Positions 32,203-40,771 of a DNA stretch of 64,000 nucleotides are shown piece by piece; the stretch's first letter is position 1; every line of letters begins with the position of its first letter. Position numbers and translations under genes: made by a program. The notes below the pieces were generated by a model. It saw only the letters and a list, made by a program, of their open reading frames with translations, did not search any database and was not told the DNA's origin. Source of the DNA: Luteimicrobium sp049844995 (GTDB taxonomy: Bacteria > Actinomycetota > Actinomycetes > Actinomycetales > Cellulomonadaceae); contig NZ_JBNCMC010000013.1 of the NCBI RefSeq assembly GCF_049844995.1, positions 1 through 64,000 of the forward strand. The letters run 5' to 3'.

Positions 32203-32940
32203 TCACTTGAGGTGGACGACGACCGCCGTGCTCGTCTTCGAGGCGTACGAGGCGCTGCCCGCGTAGACGACCGTGTAGGTCGCGCTGTGGCCCGGCTTGA
32301 ACGTCTTGGAGTACGTGCCCTTCGACGACGTCTTGAGGGTCGTGAGGAGCTTCTTGGGCGCAGACCCGGCCGGGTCGGCGTAGATCTTCACGGTCTGGCC
32401 CGCGAACGCCGCGGCCTTCGTGGTCGAGCCGCTCGCCACGACCCGCGTCAGCGTGCCGCTCAGCGAGACGGTCGAGCCCTTCGCGATGGTCGTCTTCGAC
32501 GCCTTGAGCGACAGGCCCGTGGCGCGCTTGACGGTGACGATCTTCGTGACGTCGATCGTCGGGTCCTCGTCGTCCAGCCCACCCGCGAGGATCTCGACGT
32601 GGTACTTGCCCGGCTTCGTCGTCTTCGGGACCGTCAGCGTCGCCTTGTACGTCCTGGAGGTCGAAGACGTTCGGGTCAGCTCCGCGCCGCCGGCGGCGCT
32701 GAGCTCGTCGATCTCCAGGGCGATCTCGGCCTTGGCGTCGAGGGCCCGGTTGAAGGTGACCGTCACGGGGAGCTTCCCGTTCGTGGCCGAGTGCAGCACG
32801 AGCGACGTGGGGACGGAGACCGTGGTCGCCTTCAGCGCGACCGGCGTGGCGGTCGAGGTGGCGGCGATCGCCGGGGCAGCGGCCCCGCCGACGAGGAGCG
32901 CACCGGCGACGAGACCGGCGGCGAGGGACCTGCGGATCAT
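32203..32940 (-). CDS. secreted Ig-like/beta-sandwich protein
   Basis: The 245-aa protein has a signal peptide (1-27, AIA-A site) and two beta-sandwich regions (about 30-140 and 145-245) with a Lys/Thr/Ser-rich pattern; the second (SLKASKTTIAKGSTVSLSGTLTRV ... GQTVKIYADPAGS ... TSSKGTYSKTFKPGHSATYTVVYAGSASYASKTS) resembles bacterial Ig-like repeats found in actinobacterial surface proteins. There is no LPxTG motif or catalytic residue evident. It may be an adhesive or structural secreted protein. Confidence 0.7.
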   Translation of the reverse strand: MIRRSLAAGLVAGALLVGGAAAPAIAATSTATPVALKATTVSVPTSLVLHSATNGKLPVTVTFNRALDAKAEIALEIDELSAAGGAELTRTSSTSRTYKATLTVPKTTKPGKYHVEILAGGLDDEDPTIDVTKIVTVKRATGLSLKASKTTIAKGSTVSLSGTLTRVVASGSTTKAAAFAGQTVKIYADPAGSAPKKLLTTLKTSSKGTYSKTFKPGHSATYTVVYAGSASYASKTSTAVVVHLK

Positions 32941-33117
32941 GCGAGTTCTCGATTCTGACGCCGGGGTCCCCGGTGGACCGCGCGTCGGGCCCCCGAATCG
33001 TACTGGACTGGAACGACACCGCTATCGGCCTTTCGGGCGAACAGCACGCGGCGGGCAGGTGAATCTTTCGGGGCGCCGTCACCGAGAGAACGTGGGCGAC
33101 CGGCGAGAGCATGAGAC

Positions 33118-34695
33118 ATGCTGCTCGACGACGTCGCCGCCACGTCCGAGGCGGTCGCGGCCACACGGTCGCGGCTCGCGAAACGGGCCTCCATCGCCGC
33201 GCTGCTGCGCCGCGCTGCCGAGGAGAGCGAAGCGGTCGGTGACGGCTCCGGGCAGGACGAGCTCGCCGTCGTCGCCTCGTACCTCGCCGGGGAGCTGCGG
33301 CAGCGCCGGACCGGGCTCGGCTGGGCGTCAATGCGGTCCCTCCCCGCTCCCGCCGGGTCGCCGACCCTCACCGTCGCGGGGGTCGACGCCGCGTTCGAGC
33401 GCATGGCCGGGCTGTCGGGTCCCGGTTCCGACACGTCCCGCGCCGCGGCGGCGTCGGCGCTGTTCGGCGCGGCGACCGAGCGCGAGCAGCGGTTCCTGCG
33501 CGGGCTCGTCGCTGGTGAGCTGCGGCAGGGCGCGCTGGACGCCGTCGTCGTCGATGCCGTCGCGGAGGCAGCGGGTGCACCCGCTGACGCCGTGCGGCGG
33601 GCGGTGATGCTCGCCGGCGCGACGGGACCGGTGGCAGTGGCCGCGCTGCGCGCGCCCGACCCGGATGCCGCCGCGGCGACCCTCGCGGGGTTCGGGCTCG
33701 AGGTCGGGCGCCCGGTGCGGCCGATGCTCGCGCAGTCGGCGCCCGACGTCGCCGCCGCGCTCGAGAAGCTCGGGCCGGCCGGAGCCGAGGTGTCGGTGGA
33801 CACCAAGCTGGACGGCATCCGCATCCAGGTGCACCGCTCCGGCGACGGCGTCCGCGTCTTCACGCGCAGCCTCGACGACATCACGCCCCGCGTCCCCGAG
33901 ATCGTGGCCGCCGCGCTGGCGCTCGACGCCCGGGCGTTCGTGCTCGACGGCGAAGCCTTGGCCGTGGACGCGACCGGCACGCCGCGCCCGTTCCAGGAGA
34001 CGGCGTCACGCTCGGCCACTCGTGAGGGTGGCGACCCGTTGGCGGTCGTCGAGCTCACGCCGTTCTTCTTCGACGTGCTGCACGTCGACGGGCGCGACCT
34101 GCTCGACGAGCCGCTCCGCGACCGGCTGGAGGTGCTCGACGGGATCGCCGGGTCGTATGCGGTGCGCCGGGCGGTCACCGCCGACCCGGACGAGGCGACG
34201 GCCTACTTCACCGACGCGGTCGCGCGCGGGCAGGAGGGCGTCGTCGTGAAGTCGCTCGACGCGCCCTACGCGGCCGGGCGCCGCGGCGCCGGGTGGGTCA
34301 AGGTGAAGCCGCGGCACACGCTCGACCTGGTGGTGCTCGCCGTCGAGCGCGGGTCGGGGCGGCGGCAGGGGTACCTGTCGAACATCCACCTGGGCGCGCG
34401 CGACCCCGACGGCGGGTTCGTGATGCTCGGCAAGACGTTCAAGGGGATGACGGACGCGACGCTCGCCTGGCAGACCGAGCGCTTCACGGAGCTCGCCGAC
34501 GGCCCGACGGACGGGTACGTCGTCAAGGTGCGACCCGAGCAGGTCGTGGAGATCGCGTTCGACGGCGTCCAGCGGTCCACGCGCTACCCCGGCGGCGTGG
34601 CGCTGCGGTTCGCGCGGGTGGTCCGGTACCGGGACGACAAGACCGCCGCCGAGGCGGACACGATCGACACGGTCAGGTCGTACGCCGCGCCCTGA
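33118..34695 (+). CDS. ligB: ATP-dependent DNA ligase (LigB-type)
   Basis: The 525-aa protein has an N-terminal DNA-binding domain (1-195), an adenylation domain with nucleophile Lys230 in VDTKLDGIRIQVH, motif III (FVLDGEALA), motif IV (GQEGVVVKSLDAPY), motif V (WVKVKP), and a C-terminal OB fold (about 425-520). The length and order fit mycobacterial LigB rather than the shorter LigC or the polymerase-fused LigD. It seals nicks using ATP and is an accessory to the NAD+-dependent ligase. No Ku gene is nearby. The gap before it (177 bp) holds nothing I recognise. Confidence 0.87.
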   Translation: MLLDDVAATSEAVAATRSRLAKRASIAALLRRAAEESEAVGDGSGQDELAVVASYLAGELRQRRTGLGWASMRSLPAPAGSPTLTVAGVDAAFERMAGLSGPGSDTSRAAAASALFGAATEREQRFLRGLVAGELRQGALDAVVVDAVAEAAGAPADAVRRAVMLAGATGPVAVAALRAPDPDAAAATLAGFGLEVGRPVRPMLAQSAPDVAAALEKLGPAGAEVSVDTKLDGIRIQVHRSGDGVRVFTRSLDDITPRVPEIVAAALALDARAFVLDGEALAVDATGTPRPFQETASRSATREGGDPLAVVELTPFFFDVLHVDGRDLLDEPLRDRLEVLDGIAGSYAVRRAVTADPDEATAYFTDAVARGQEGVVVKSLDAPYAAGRRGAGWVKVKPRHTLDLVVLAVERGSGRRQGYLSNIHLGARDPDGGFVMLGKTFKGMTDATLAWQTERFTELADGPTDGYVVKVRPEQVVEIAFDGVQRSTRYPGGVALRFARVVRYRDDKTAAEADTIDTVRSYAAP

Positions 34696-34768
34696 TCGCC
34701 GAGTACGAGGGTTGTGCGTCGAGTTCGAGGGTGCGGGGCTCGGTCTCGGCGGGAAACCCTCGACCTCG
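34694..34768 (+). repeat. 75-bp dispersed repeat, copy A
   Basis: This block matches 35765-35839 at about 66 of 75 positions in the same orientation. It starts on the base before the ligase gene's end and contains internal inverted arms (CGAGGGT ... ACCCTCG and GCCGAG ... CTCGGC). No transposase is associated. It lies directly upstream of the SGNH hydrolase gene. Confidence 0.75.
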
Positions 34769-34850
34769 AAGAGGGGCCGCGAGGGGCGGCGGCGGGTAGC
34801 GTCGAACCGACGACGTCGTCTCCGACCCGACCGAGCACGACGGAGTCGCC

Positions 34851-35756
34851 ATGACCCGACCTGACCGCCGCCGCGTGCGGACCCTTGCCCTGGCGCTCGC
34901 CGGGCTGGCGGTGGTGGGCGCCGCCGTCGTCGCTGTGGCCTTGAACGGACGGGGCGGTTCCGGACCGTCGTACGTCGCGCTCGGCGACTCGTACACCGCC
35001 GGGCCGCTCATCCCCCGGCAGGTGGCGTCCTCCGGCCTGTGCGAGCGCTCGACGCAGGGCTGGGCGGAGCAGGTCGCGCGCGCGATCGACGCGTCGTCGT
35101 TCACGAACGCGAGCTGCCCGGGCGCCTCCCCCGCCAACGTCACGGGAGCTCAGGTGCTCGGAGCCGAGACGCACGCTCCCCAGGTGGATTCCGTCCACCC
35201 GTCCACCCGGCTCGTCACGATCTCGCTCGGCGCCAACGACCAGCACGTGTTCACGGGCCTCATCGAGGGCTGCGCATCGGTCGCGGCGACCGACCCGCAG
35301 GGCTCGCCGTGCCGGGACCACTTCGTCTCAGGCGGCGACGACACGGTCGCCGACAAGCTCCGGCAGACGCGCGCCCAGGTCGTGTCCGCGGTCCAGGCCG
35401 TGCAGGCGAAGGCCCCGGACGCCGCCGTCGTCCTCGTCGGCTACCCGCGGATCGTTCCTGCGCAGGGCACGTGCGAGGCCCTGCCGTTCGCCGCCGGCGA
35501 CTACGCGTACGTCGACCGGTGGGAGCACGGGCTGAACGCGGCACTCGCGTCGGCGGCGGCCGGGACGGGAACGGCGTACGTCGACACGTACGACGGGTCG
35601 GCCGGCCACGACGCCTGCGCCGGGGCCGCGGCGTGGATCACCGGGAAGGACGGCACCGCGACGTCGGCGTCGTACCACCCGAACCTCGCCGGCATGACCG
35701 GCGTCGCGAAGATCGTCGACACCTACCTCCAGGATCACGGCCTCGCCGGACGGTGA
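34851..35756 (+). CDS. secreted SGNH/GDSL hydrolase
   Basis: The 301-aa protein has a Tat-free signal/anchor segment (about 8-33) and a SGNH fold like Streptomyces lipases and esterases: block I GDSYTA (Ser47), block III ISLGANDQ, and the C-terminal catalytic pair in SASYHPNLAGM with His. Five or six Cys residues (e.g. Cys63, Cys93, Cys143, Cys153) suggest disulfides outside the cell. It should cleave ester bonds of lipids or acetylated sugars. TAGCGT at 34797-34802 could be its -10. A copy of the 75-bp repeat lies on either side of the gene. Confidence 0.85.
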   Translation: MTRPDRRRVRTLALALAGLAVVGAAVVAVALNGRGGSGPSYVALGDSYTAGPLIPRQVASSGLCERSTQGWAEQVARAIDASSFTNASCPGASPANVTGAQVLGAETHAPQVDSVHPSTRLVTISLGANDQHVFTGLIEGCASVAATDPQGSPCRDHFVSGGDDTVADKLRQTRAQVVSAVQAVQAKAPDAAVVLVGYPRIVPAQGTCEALPFAAGDYAYVDRWEHGLNAALASAAAGTGTAYVDTYDGSAGHDACAGAAAWITGKDGTATSASYHPNLAGMTGVAKIVDTYLQDHGLAGR

Positions 35757-35764
35757 GCACCTGT

Positions 35765-35839
35765 GATCGCCGAGGTCGAGGGTTCCGCGTCGAGGTCGAG
35801 GGTGCAGGGCTCGATCTCGGCGGGACACCCTCGATCTCG
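35765..35839 (+). repeat. 75-bp dispersed repeat, copy B
   Basis: This is the second copy of the block at 34694-34768, about 88% identical, same orientation. It starts 9 bp after the SGNH hydrolase stop codon and ends before the convergent XRE gene. It contains CGAGGGT/ACCCTCG arms. Confidence 0.75.
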
Positions 35840-35867
35840 GCGGTGGGTCGGCGAGGCGTCGGCGCCG

Positions 35868-36743
35868 CTACGCCCGCTGCCCCGCGTTCGCGGACTCCGC
35901 GGCCCACGACGCCAGCAACCGCAGGCGTTCGGCCGACGGCGAGCCGGGCTCCGCGGTGTAGACGAGCACCACCTGGCCGGGCTCGGCGGTGAGCGCGAGC
36001 TCGTCGTACGCGAGCACCAGCTCGCCGACCACCGGGTGCTGGAACCGCTTGGTGCCGGCGCCGTGGATCCGGACGTCGTGCGCTGCCCACAGGGTGCGGA
36101 ACGTGTCGCTCCGGGTCGAGAGCTCGCCGACGAGGTCCTGCATGGCGGCGTCGTGCGGGTTGCGGCCGGCCTCGGCGCGCATCACGGACACGCACATGCG
36201 GGCGAACAGGTCCCAGTCCGGGTAGAACTCGTGGGCGGCCGGGTCGAGGAACTGGAACCGGGCCAGGTTGGGCGTGCGGCCGCCGTCGCCGATCACGGGC
36301 GCGTAGAACGCCCGCCCGAGCGGGTTGGTCGCCAGGACGTTCTGCAGGGGATCCCGGACGAACGCCACCGCGTCGGTGATCGCGTCGAGCGCCCACTGGA
36401 GGCTGGGGCTCGGGGCGGCGGGCCGGGCCGACCGACCACGGGGGCGCCCGGAGGTCGGGATGCCGTCGGCGGCGCGCGCTAGGTCGAGCAGGTGCGCGCG
36501 CTCCGCTTCGTCGAGCTGCAGCGCCCGCGCGACCGACTCCAGCACCGACGACGACGCCCCCGCGATCGCGCCACGCTCCAGCTTCGCGTAGTACTCGACG
36601 CTCACGCCCGCGAGCATCGCCACCTCGCTGCGACGCAGCCCCGGCACGCGGCGGCCTGATCCGGCGGGCACGCCTGCGGCGTCGGGCGTGACCTTCGCCC
36701 GGCGCGACACGAGGAACTCGCGCACCTCGGCTCGGTTGTCCAT
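35868..36743 (-). CDS. XRE regulator with MmyB-like ligand domain
   Basis: The 291-aa protein has an N-terminal HTH (about 7-75; RVPGLRRSEVAMLAGVSVEYYAKLERG) and a C-terminal MmyB-like ligand domain (about 105-285), the same family as the regulator at 5463-6368. It is divergent from the MFS-ADH-cupin-CMD operon with an inverted repeat between, and most likely represses it until a small aromatic or lipid-like ligand binds. TAGCCT 6 nt before the ATG may be a leaderless -10; the GGAGGG in between could instead be a ribosome site. Confidence 0.83.
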   Translation of the reverse strand: MDNRAEVREFLVSRRAKVTPDAAGVPAGSGRRVPGLRRSEVAMLAGVSVEYYAKLERGAIAGASSSVLESVARALQLDEAERAHLLDLARAADGIPTSGRPRGRSARPAAPSPSLQWALDAITDAVAFVRDPLQNVLATNPLGRAFYAPVIGDGGRTPNLARFQFLDPAAHEFYPDWDLFARMCVSVMRAEAGRNPHDAAMQDLVGELSTRSDTFRTLWAAHDVRIHGAGTKRFQHPVVGELVLAYDELALTAEPGQVVLVYTAEPGSPSAERLRLLASWAAESANAGQRA

Positions 36744-36801
36744 CCCTCCAGGCTAGGCGCGGACGACGGCGCCCACCCGGGTGCGCGGGCGGCGAGGGGT
36801 G

Positions 36802-36827
36802 CCCTGTCGGTACACCTCTCGACAGGG
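36802..36827. promoter_or_regulatory. candidate operator, XRE/MFS-ADH operon
   Basis: CCCTGTCG (36802-36809) and CGACAGGG (36820-36827) are a perfect inverted repeat with a 10-nt spacer, in the 122-bp gap between the divergent XRE regulator and MFS gene. It fits an operator for a dimeric HTH protein. Confidence 0.55.
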
Positions 36828-36865
36828 ACTCCCCCCGCGCGGACGAACCGCGGAGGGTGGTGGAC

Positions 36866-38137
36866 GTGATCGACAGCCCCACCTCCCTCGCCGCGCCGCG
36901 GCACCGGTACGCCCGCTTCCTGCCGGCGCTCCTGCTGCTGCTCACGGTCTTCGGCCCGATCTCGATGGACCTCTACCTCCCCGCGCTGCCGGCGCTGACC
37001 GCGGAGCTGGGGGCGGCGACGTCGGTCGCCCAGCTCACCGTGACGGCGTGCCTGGTGGGTCTCGCGGCCGGTCAGCTCGTCGCCGGGCCGGTCTCCGACC
37101 GGTACGGCCGCCGTCCCGTCCTCCTGGTGGGCGTCGTCGCGTACGCGGTGACGTCCGCGCTGTGCGCGCTGAGCCCGACGATCGAGCTGCTGATCGCGGC
37201 CCGCCTCGTGCAGGGGCTCGCGGGCGGCGTCGGGATCGTCATCGCCCAGGCCGCCGGCCGCGACGTCTACACGGGTGGGCGCCTCGTCCGGTTCTACGGG
37301 CGCCTGACGGTGGTCGGCGGGCTCGCCGCGGTCGTCGGGCCGGTCCTCGGCGGTCAGCTCACGGCCGTCACGGACTGGCGGGGCCTGTTCGTCCTCCTCG
37401 CCACGGTCGGGGTCGCGCTCCTCCTCGTCACCCTCGTCGCGTTCCCCGAGACGCTGCCCCCGGCGGGGCGGACGAGCGGCGGCCTCGCGCACACCCTGCG
37501 CGACCTGCGCGCGCTGGCGTCCGACCGGGTGTTCGTCGGGGCGGTGCTCAACCAGGGCTTCATGTACGCGGCGCTGTTCGCGTACGTGTCGGGCGCGACG
37601 TTCGTGCTGCAGGGCGTCTACGGGCTGTCGCCGCAGGGCTACGCGCTCGCGTTCGGGCTGAACTCCGCGGGGTTCATGGCGTGCGGGTACGTCGCCGGCA
37701 GGACCGCCGAGCGGCGCAGCGTCGGTGGGACGCTCGCCGTCGGCGTCGCCGTGGCGGGCGCCGGCGCGCTGGGGCTGCTGCTCGCGGGCCTCGTCGCGGT
37801 GCCGCTGTGGGTCGTGGTCGGGTCGCTGCTCGCGCTCGCCAGCGGCGTCGCCATCACCTCCCCGCCCGCGACGACGCTCGCGCTGGTCGAGTACCCGCAC
37901 CTCGCCGGGACGGCGTCGTCGCTGCTGGGGGCGGTCCGCTTCGGGTTCGGCGGTGTCGCGGCCCCGCTCGTCGGGCTGGCCGGCGCGACGTCGGTGCTGC
38001 CGCTCGGACTGGTCACCGTCGTGTCCGTCGCCCTCGCCGCGCTCGTGCTCGGCCGCCTCGCCCTCCGCCCGCGGACGCCCTCCCCCACGTCCGCCGACGA
38101 CGACCGCTGCGTCGTCGTCGGCGTCACCTCACACTGA
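36866..38137 (+). CDS. Bcr/CflA-type MFS exporter
   Basis: The 423-aa protein has 12 TMs and the FGPISMDLYLPALPALTAELG N-terminus and GPVSDRYGRRPVLL motif A of Bcr/CflA efflux proteins. It should expel drugs or toxic compounds. GTG 36866 is chosen because GGAGGG is about 8 nt upstream; GTG 36857 and 36860 overlap that site. It is the first gene of a four-gene operon with the ADH 21 bp behind, and probably removes the compound that the following enzymes act upon. Confidence 0.85.
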   Translation: MIDSPTSLAAPRHRYARFLPALLLLLTVFGPISMDLYLPALPALTAELGAATSVAQLTVTACLVGLAAGQLVAGPVSDRYGRRPVLLVGVVAYAVTSALCALSPTIELLIAARLVQGLAGGVGIVIAQAAGRDVYTGGRLVRFYGRLTVVGGLAAVVGPVLGGQLTAVTDWRGLFVLLATVGVALLLVTLVAFPETLPPAGRTSGGLAHTLRDLRALASDRVFVGAVLNQGFMYAALFAYVSGATFVLQGVYGLSPQGYALAFGLNSAGFMACGYVAGRTAERRSVGGTLAVGVAVAGAGALGLLLAGLVAVPLWVVVGSLLALASGVAITSPPATTLALVEYPHLAGTASSLLGAVRFGFGGVAAPLVGLAGATSVLPLGLVTVVSVALAALVLGRLALRPRTPSPTSADDDRCVVVGVTSH

Positions 38138-38158
38138 AACCAAGGAACGGAGCACACC

Positions 38159-39181
38159 ATGCGTGGAGTCATCCTGGAAGCACCCGGCGTCGTCCGCGTC
38201 GAGGACCGTCCGGACCCCCGGATCGAGGAGCCGACCGACGCCGTCATCAGGATCACCGCGACCTGCATCTGCGGGTCGGACCTGTGGCCCTACCGCGGCA
38301 TCGAGGCGGCCGACCACCTGCCCATGGGGCACGAGTACATCGGCGTCGTCGAGCAGGTCGGCGACGCGGTCACGACGCTCACCGTGGGCGACCACGTCGT
38401 CGGGTCGTTCGTGATCTCCGACAACACGTGCGAGATCTGCCGGGCCGGGTTCCAGTCGAAGTGCGTGCACGCGCAGTTCGTCCACGGCACCATCGGCACG
38501 CAGGCCGAGTACGCGCGGATCCCGTTCGCCGACGGGACGCTCGTGACGATGCCCGGCGTGCCCGACGCCGACCTCGTCCCCTCCCTGCTCGCCGCCTCCG
38601 ACGTGCTCGGGACCGGCTGGTTCGCGGCCGTCGCCGCGGAGGTCGGGCCCGGCAAGACCGTCGCGGTCGTCGGGGACGGCGCCGTCGGGCTCCTCGGGGT
38701 TCTGGCCGCCAAGCAGCTCGGCGCCGAGCGCATCATCGCGATGTCCCGGCACGCCGACCGGCAGGCTCTCGCCCGGCGGTTCGGCGCCACCGACATCGTC
38801 ACCGAGCGCGGGGACGACGGCGTCGCGAAGGTCAAGGAGCTCACGGGCGGCCTGGGCGCGCACTCCGTGATCGAGGCCGTCGGCACCCAGGAGTCGATGA
38901 TGCAGGCGATCCGGTCGGCCCGCCCCGGCGGGCACATCGGCTACGTCGGCGTCGCGCACGGCGTCACCCTGCCCGGCGAGGAGCTGTTCTTCGCCGAGGT
39001 CCACCTGCTCGGCGGGCCGGCGCCCGTGCGCCGGTTCCTGCCCGAGCTCGTCCAGCTGATCTGGGACCGCACGATCGACCCGGGCGCCGTCTTCGACCTG
39101 ACCCTCCCCCTCGAGGACGCCGCCGAGGGGTACCGCGCCATGGACGAGCGTCGGGCCACCAAGGTCCTGCTGACCGTCTGA
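38159..39181 (+). CDS. zinc-dependent alcohol dehydrogenase
   Basis: The 340-aa protein is a medium-chain dehydrogenase: catalytic zinc Cys38 and GHE (His58-Glu59), Rossmann motif VGDGAVGLLG (about 166-175). Structural zinc site is incomplete (Cys91, Cys94, Cys102; the third Cys position is Gly). The product probably oxidises or reduces a small alcohol or aldehyde with NAD(P). It sits second in the XRE-controlled operon, 39 bp before the cupin gene. Confidence 0.86.
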   Translation: MRGVILEAPGVVRVEDRPDPRIEEPTDAVIRITATCICGSDLWPYRGIEAADHLPMGHEYIGVVEQVGDAVTTLTVGDHVVGSFVISDNTCEICRAGFQSKCVHAQFVHGTIGTQAEYARIPFADGTLVTMPGVPDADLVPSLLAASDVLGTGWFAAVAAEVGPGKTVAVVGDGAVGLLGVLAAKQLGAERIIAMSRHADRQALARRFGATDIVTERGDDGVAKVKELTGGLGAHSVIEAVGTQESMMQAIRSARPGGHIGYVGVAHGVTLPGEELFFAEVHLLGGPAPVRRFLPELVQLIWDRTIDPGAVFDLTLPLEDAAEGYRAMDERRATKVLLTV

Positions 39182-39220
39182 GCCCGAGCCTCCAGAACAG
39201 TCGACCGAGGAGAGGATCGC

Positions 39221-39643
39221 ATGAACGTCGAACCCACCCGACCCACCGTCAAGAACCCGCCCGAGCAGTTCGCGGGCGACGTGTGGGTGGACACGATCGC
39301 CGCGCCGCACGAGGCCGACCAGCGCATGACCGTCGCGCTCGTCCGGTTCGCGCCGGGCGCGCGGACCGCGTGGCACTCGCACGCCCGCGGCCAGTACCTG
39401 CGCGTCACGCAGGGCGTGGCCCGCTTCGGCACCCGCGACGGGCAGGTCGTCGAGGTCCGCCCCGGCCAGACCCTCTACACCCCGCCCGGCCAGGACCACT
39501 GGCACGCGGCGACGTCGGACGGGTTCATGGAGCACCTCGCGATGCTCGAGAGCGGCGACGACCCGGCCGCCACCACCGTGTGGAAGGAGCACGTCACCGA
39601 CGCGGAGCTCGCCGGGGGCGCGTCCGGGGAGGCGGACCGGTGA
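39221..39643 (+). CDS. cupin-domain protein
   Basis: The 140-aa protein is a single small cupin: RFAPGARTAWHSHARGQYLRVTQGVARFGTRDGQVVEVRPGQTLYTPPGQDHWHAATSDGFMEHLA. It retains the His-containing GX5HXHX4 and PGxxHWH motifs for metal binding. Members are isomerases, dioxygenases or ligand sensors; none can be assigned. Its stop overlaps the next gene by 4 bp. Confidence 0.82.
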   Translation: MNVEPTRPTVKNPPEQFAGDVWVDTIAAPHEADQRMTVALVRFAPGARTAWHSHARGQYLRVTQGVARFGTRDGQVVEVRPGQTLYTPPGQDHWHAATSDGFMEHLAMLESGDDPAATTVWKEHVTDAELAGGASGEADR

Positions 39644-39969
39644 CCGGGTGGACGGGCGGACAGCGGTCCGTCGGGGACATCGCGCCCGCGCTCGCGCACT
39701 ACACCGACCAGGTGCTGTTCGACGAGGTCTGGGAGCGGACCGAGCTCGCCAAGCGCGACCGCTCGCTCGTCACGGTCGCCGCGCTCGTGACGCTCGGCAA
39801 CCTCGACCAGCTCGAGTTCCATCTCCGGTTCGCCCGGGACAACGGCGTGACCGAGGAGGAGCTCGTCGAGGCCATCACGCACCTCGCGTTCTACACCGGC
39901 TGGCCGCGGGCCATGGCGGCGGTCGGCGTCGCGCGGGCAGCGTTCGCGCCGTCGTCGGACGCGGACTGA
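39640..39969 (+). CDS. carboxymuconolactone decarboxylase family protein
   Basis: The 109-aa protein has the CMD/AhpD helical fold: LFDEVWERTELAKRDRSLVTVAALVTLGNLDQLEFHLRFARDNGVTEEELVEAITHLAFYTGWPRAMAAV. The AhpD CxxC pair is absent, so it is nearer to gamma-carboxymuconolactone decarboxylase. Its GTG overlaps the cupin stop (GTGA), so it is translated in step. Together with the ADH and cupin it suggests a small catabolic or detoxifying unit. Confidence 0.84.
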   Translation: MTGWTGGQRSVGDIAPALAHYTDQVLFDEVWERTELAKRDRSLVTVAALVTLGNLDQLEFHLRFARDNGVTEEELVEAITHLAFYTGWPRAMAAVGVARAAFAPSSDAD

Positions 39970-40008
39970 CCCGCTCGACGACGGCGGCTCGCCCGTTCCC
40001 GCGCCCCG

Positions 40009-40671
40009 TCACCCTCCGGCGCGGCCGCCCCGCGCGGTCGCACCGTCGAGGTCGAGCCGGACGTGGACGCTCAGGAGGTCCGCGCCGAGCACCCGCACGT
40101 TCACCGCGTTGAGCGCCCGCAGCGGGTGCCAGGCGATGATGCTGCGCTGACGGGCGAGGGCGTCGTCGTCGGGGCGGACGGTCGCGATCCCGTCGACCCA
40201 GCGGTGCCGCAGGCCCAGCCGGAGCCGGATGCGCACGTGCGGGTCCTGGCGGAGGTTGCGCACGTACCCGGCGGCCTCGCCGTGCTCGGCGATGATCCAC
40301 AGCTCGGTGCCACGCCGGCCGTTGCCGACCGGCGTGCGTCGGGGCTGCCCGCTGACGCGCCCGCGGGTCTCGAGGAGCGCGACGCCGAACGGGTTGATCC
40401 CGACGACGAACCCGGCCCGCACCACCGGGTTGATGACCCAGCGCTGCAGGGCCCGGACGAGCAGGACCTTGAGCCGCGGGTTGGTCGCGGTCAGCGTGAA
40501 CAGCGCCACGTAGGCGCCGGTCTGCGCGAGCGGCTGCCACAGCGCGCCCGGCCAGAGCGCGTAGGGCCCCCAGACGAGCGCCGTCGCGACGAGGGTGCCG
40601 GCGGCGAGGCCGCGCGGAACGTGGGGCGCCGCTCGGGTGGCGAGCACCGCCTCCGCCGTCGAAGTCGCCAT
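40009..40671 (-). CDS. F420-dependent (Ddn-like) nitroreductase family protein
   Basis: The 220-aa protein has an N-terminal hydrophobic segment (about 20-60) and the deazaflavin-dependent nitroreductase fold: GVALLETRGRVSGQPRRTPVGNGRRGTELWIIAEHGEAAGYVRNLRQDPHVRIRLR. It uses reduced cofactor F420 to reduce quinones or nitro compounds. It is divergent from a TetR gene which is followed by an F420-dependent LLM oxidoreductase, so both flanking enzymes use F420. Confidence 0.82.
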   Translation of the reverse strand: MATSTAEAVLATRAAPHVPRGLAAGTLVATALVWGPYALWPGALWQPLAQTGAYVALFTLTATNPRLKVLLVRALQRWVINPVVRAGFVVGINPFGVALLETRGRVSGQPRRTPVGNGRRGTELWIIAEHGEAAGYVRNLRQDPHVRIRLRLGLRHRWVDGIATVRPDDDALARQRSIIAWHPLRALNAVNVRVLGADLLSVHVRLDLDGATARGGRAGG

Positions 40672-40771
40672 GATGTAACTCCCCCTCGCGTCCGTTAGAG
40701 CCTGTCACTTCAGCGTGTGCCTCTAGCCTGGGCCTGTCAACCCCTCGCGACGCCCAGCCCGAAGGAGACCC

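Noticed and set aside
34694..35839. Composite transposon around the SGNH gene
   Set aside because: The flanking repeats have no transposase, and no target-site duplication is visible.
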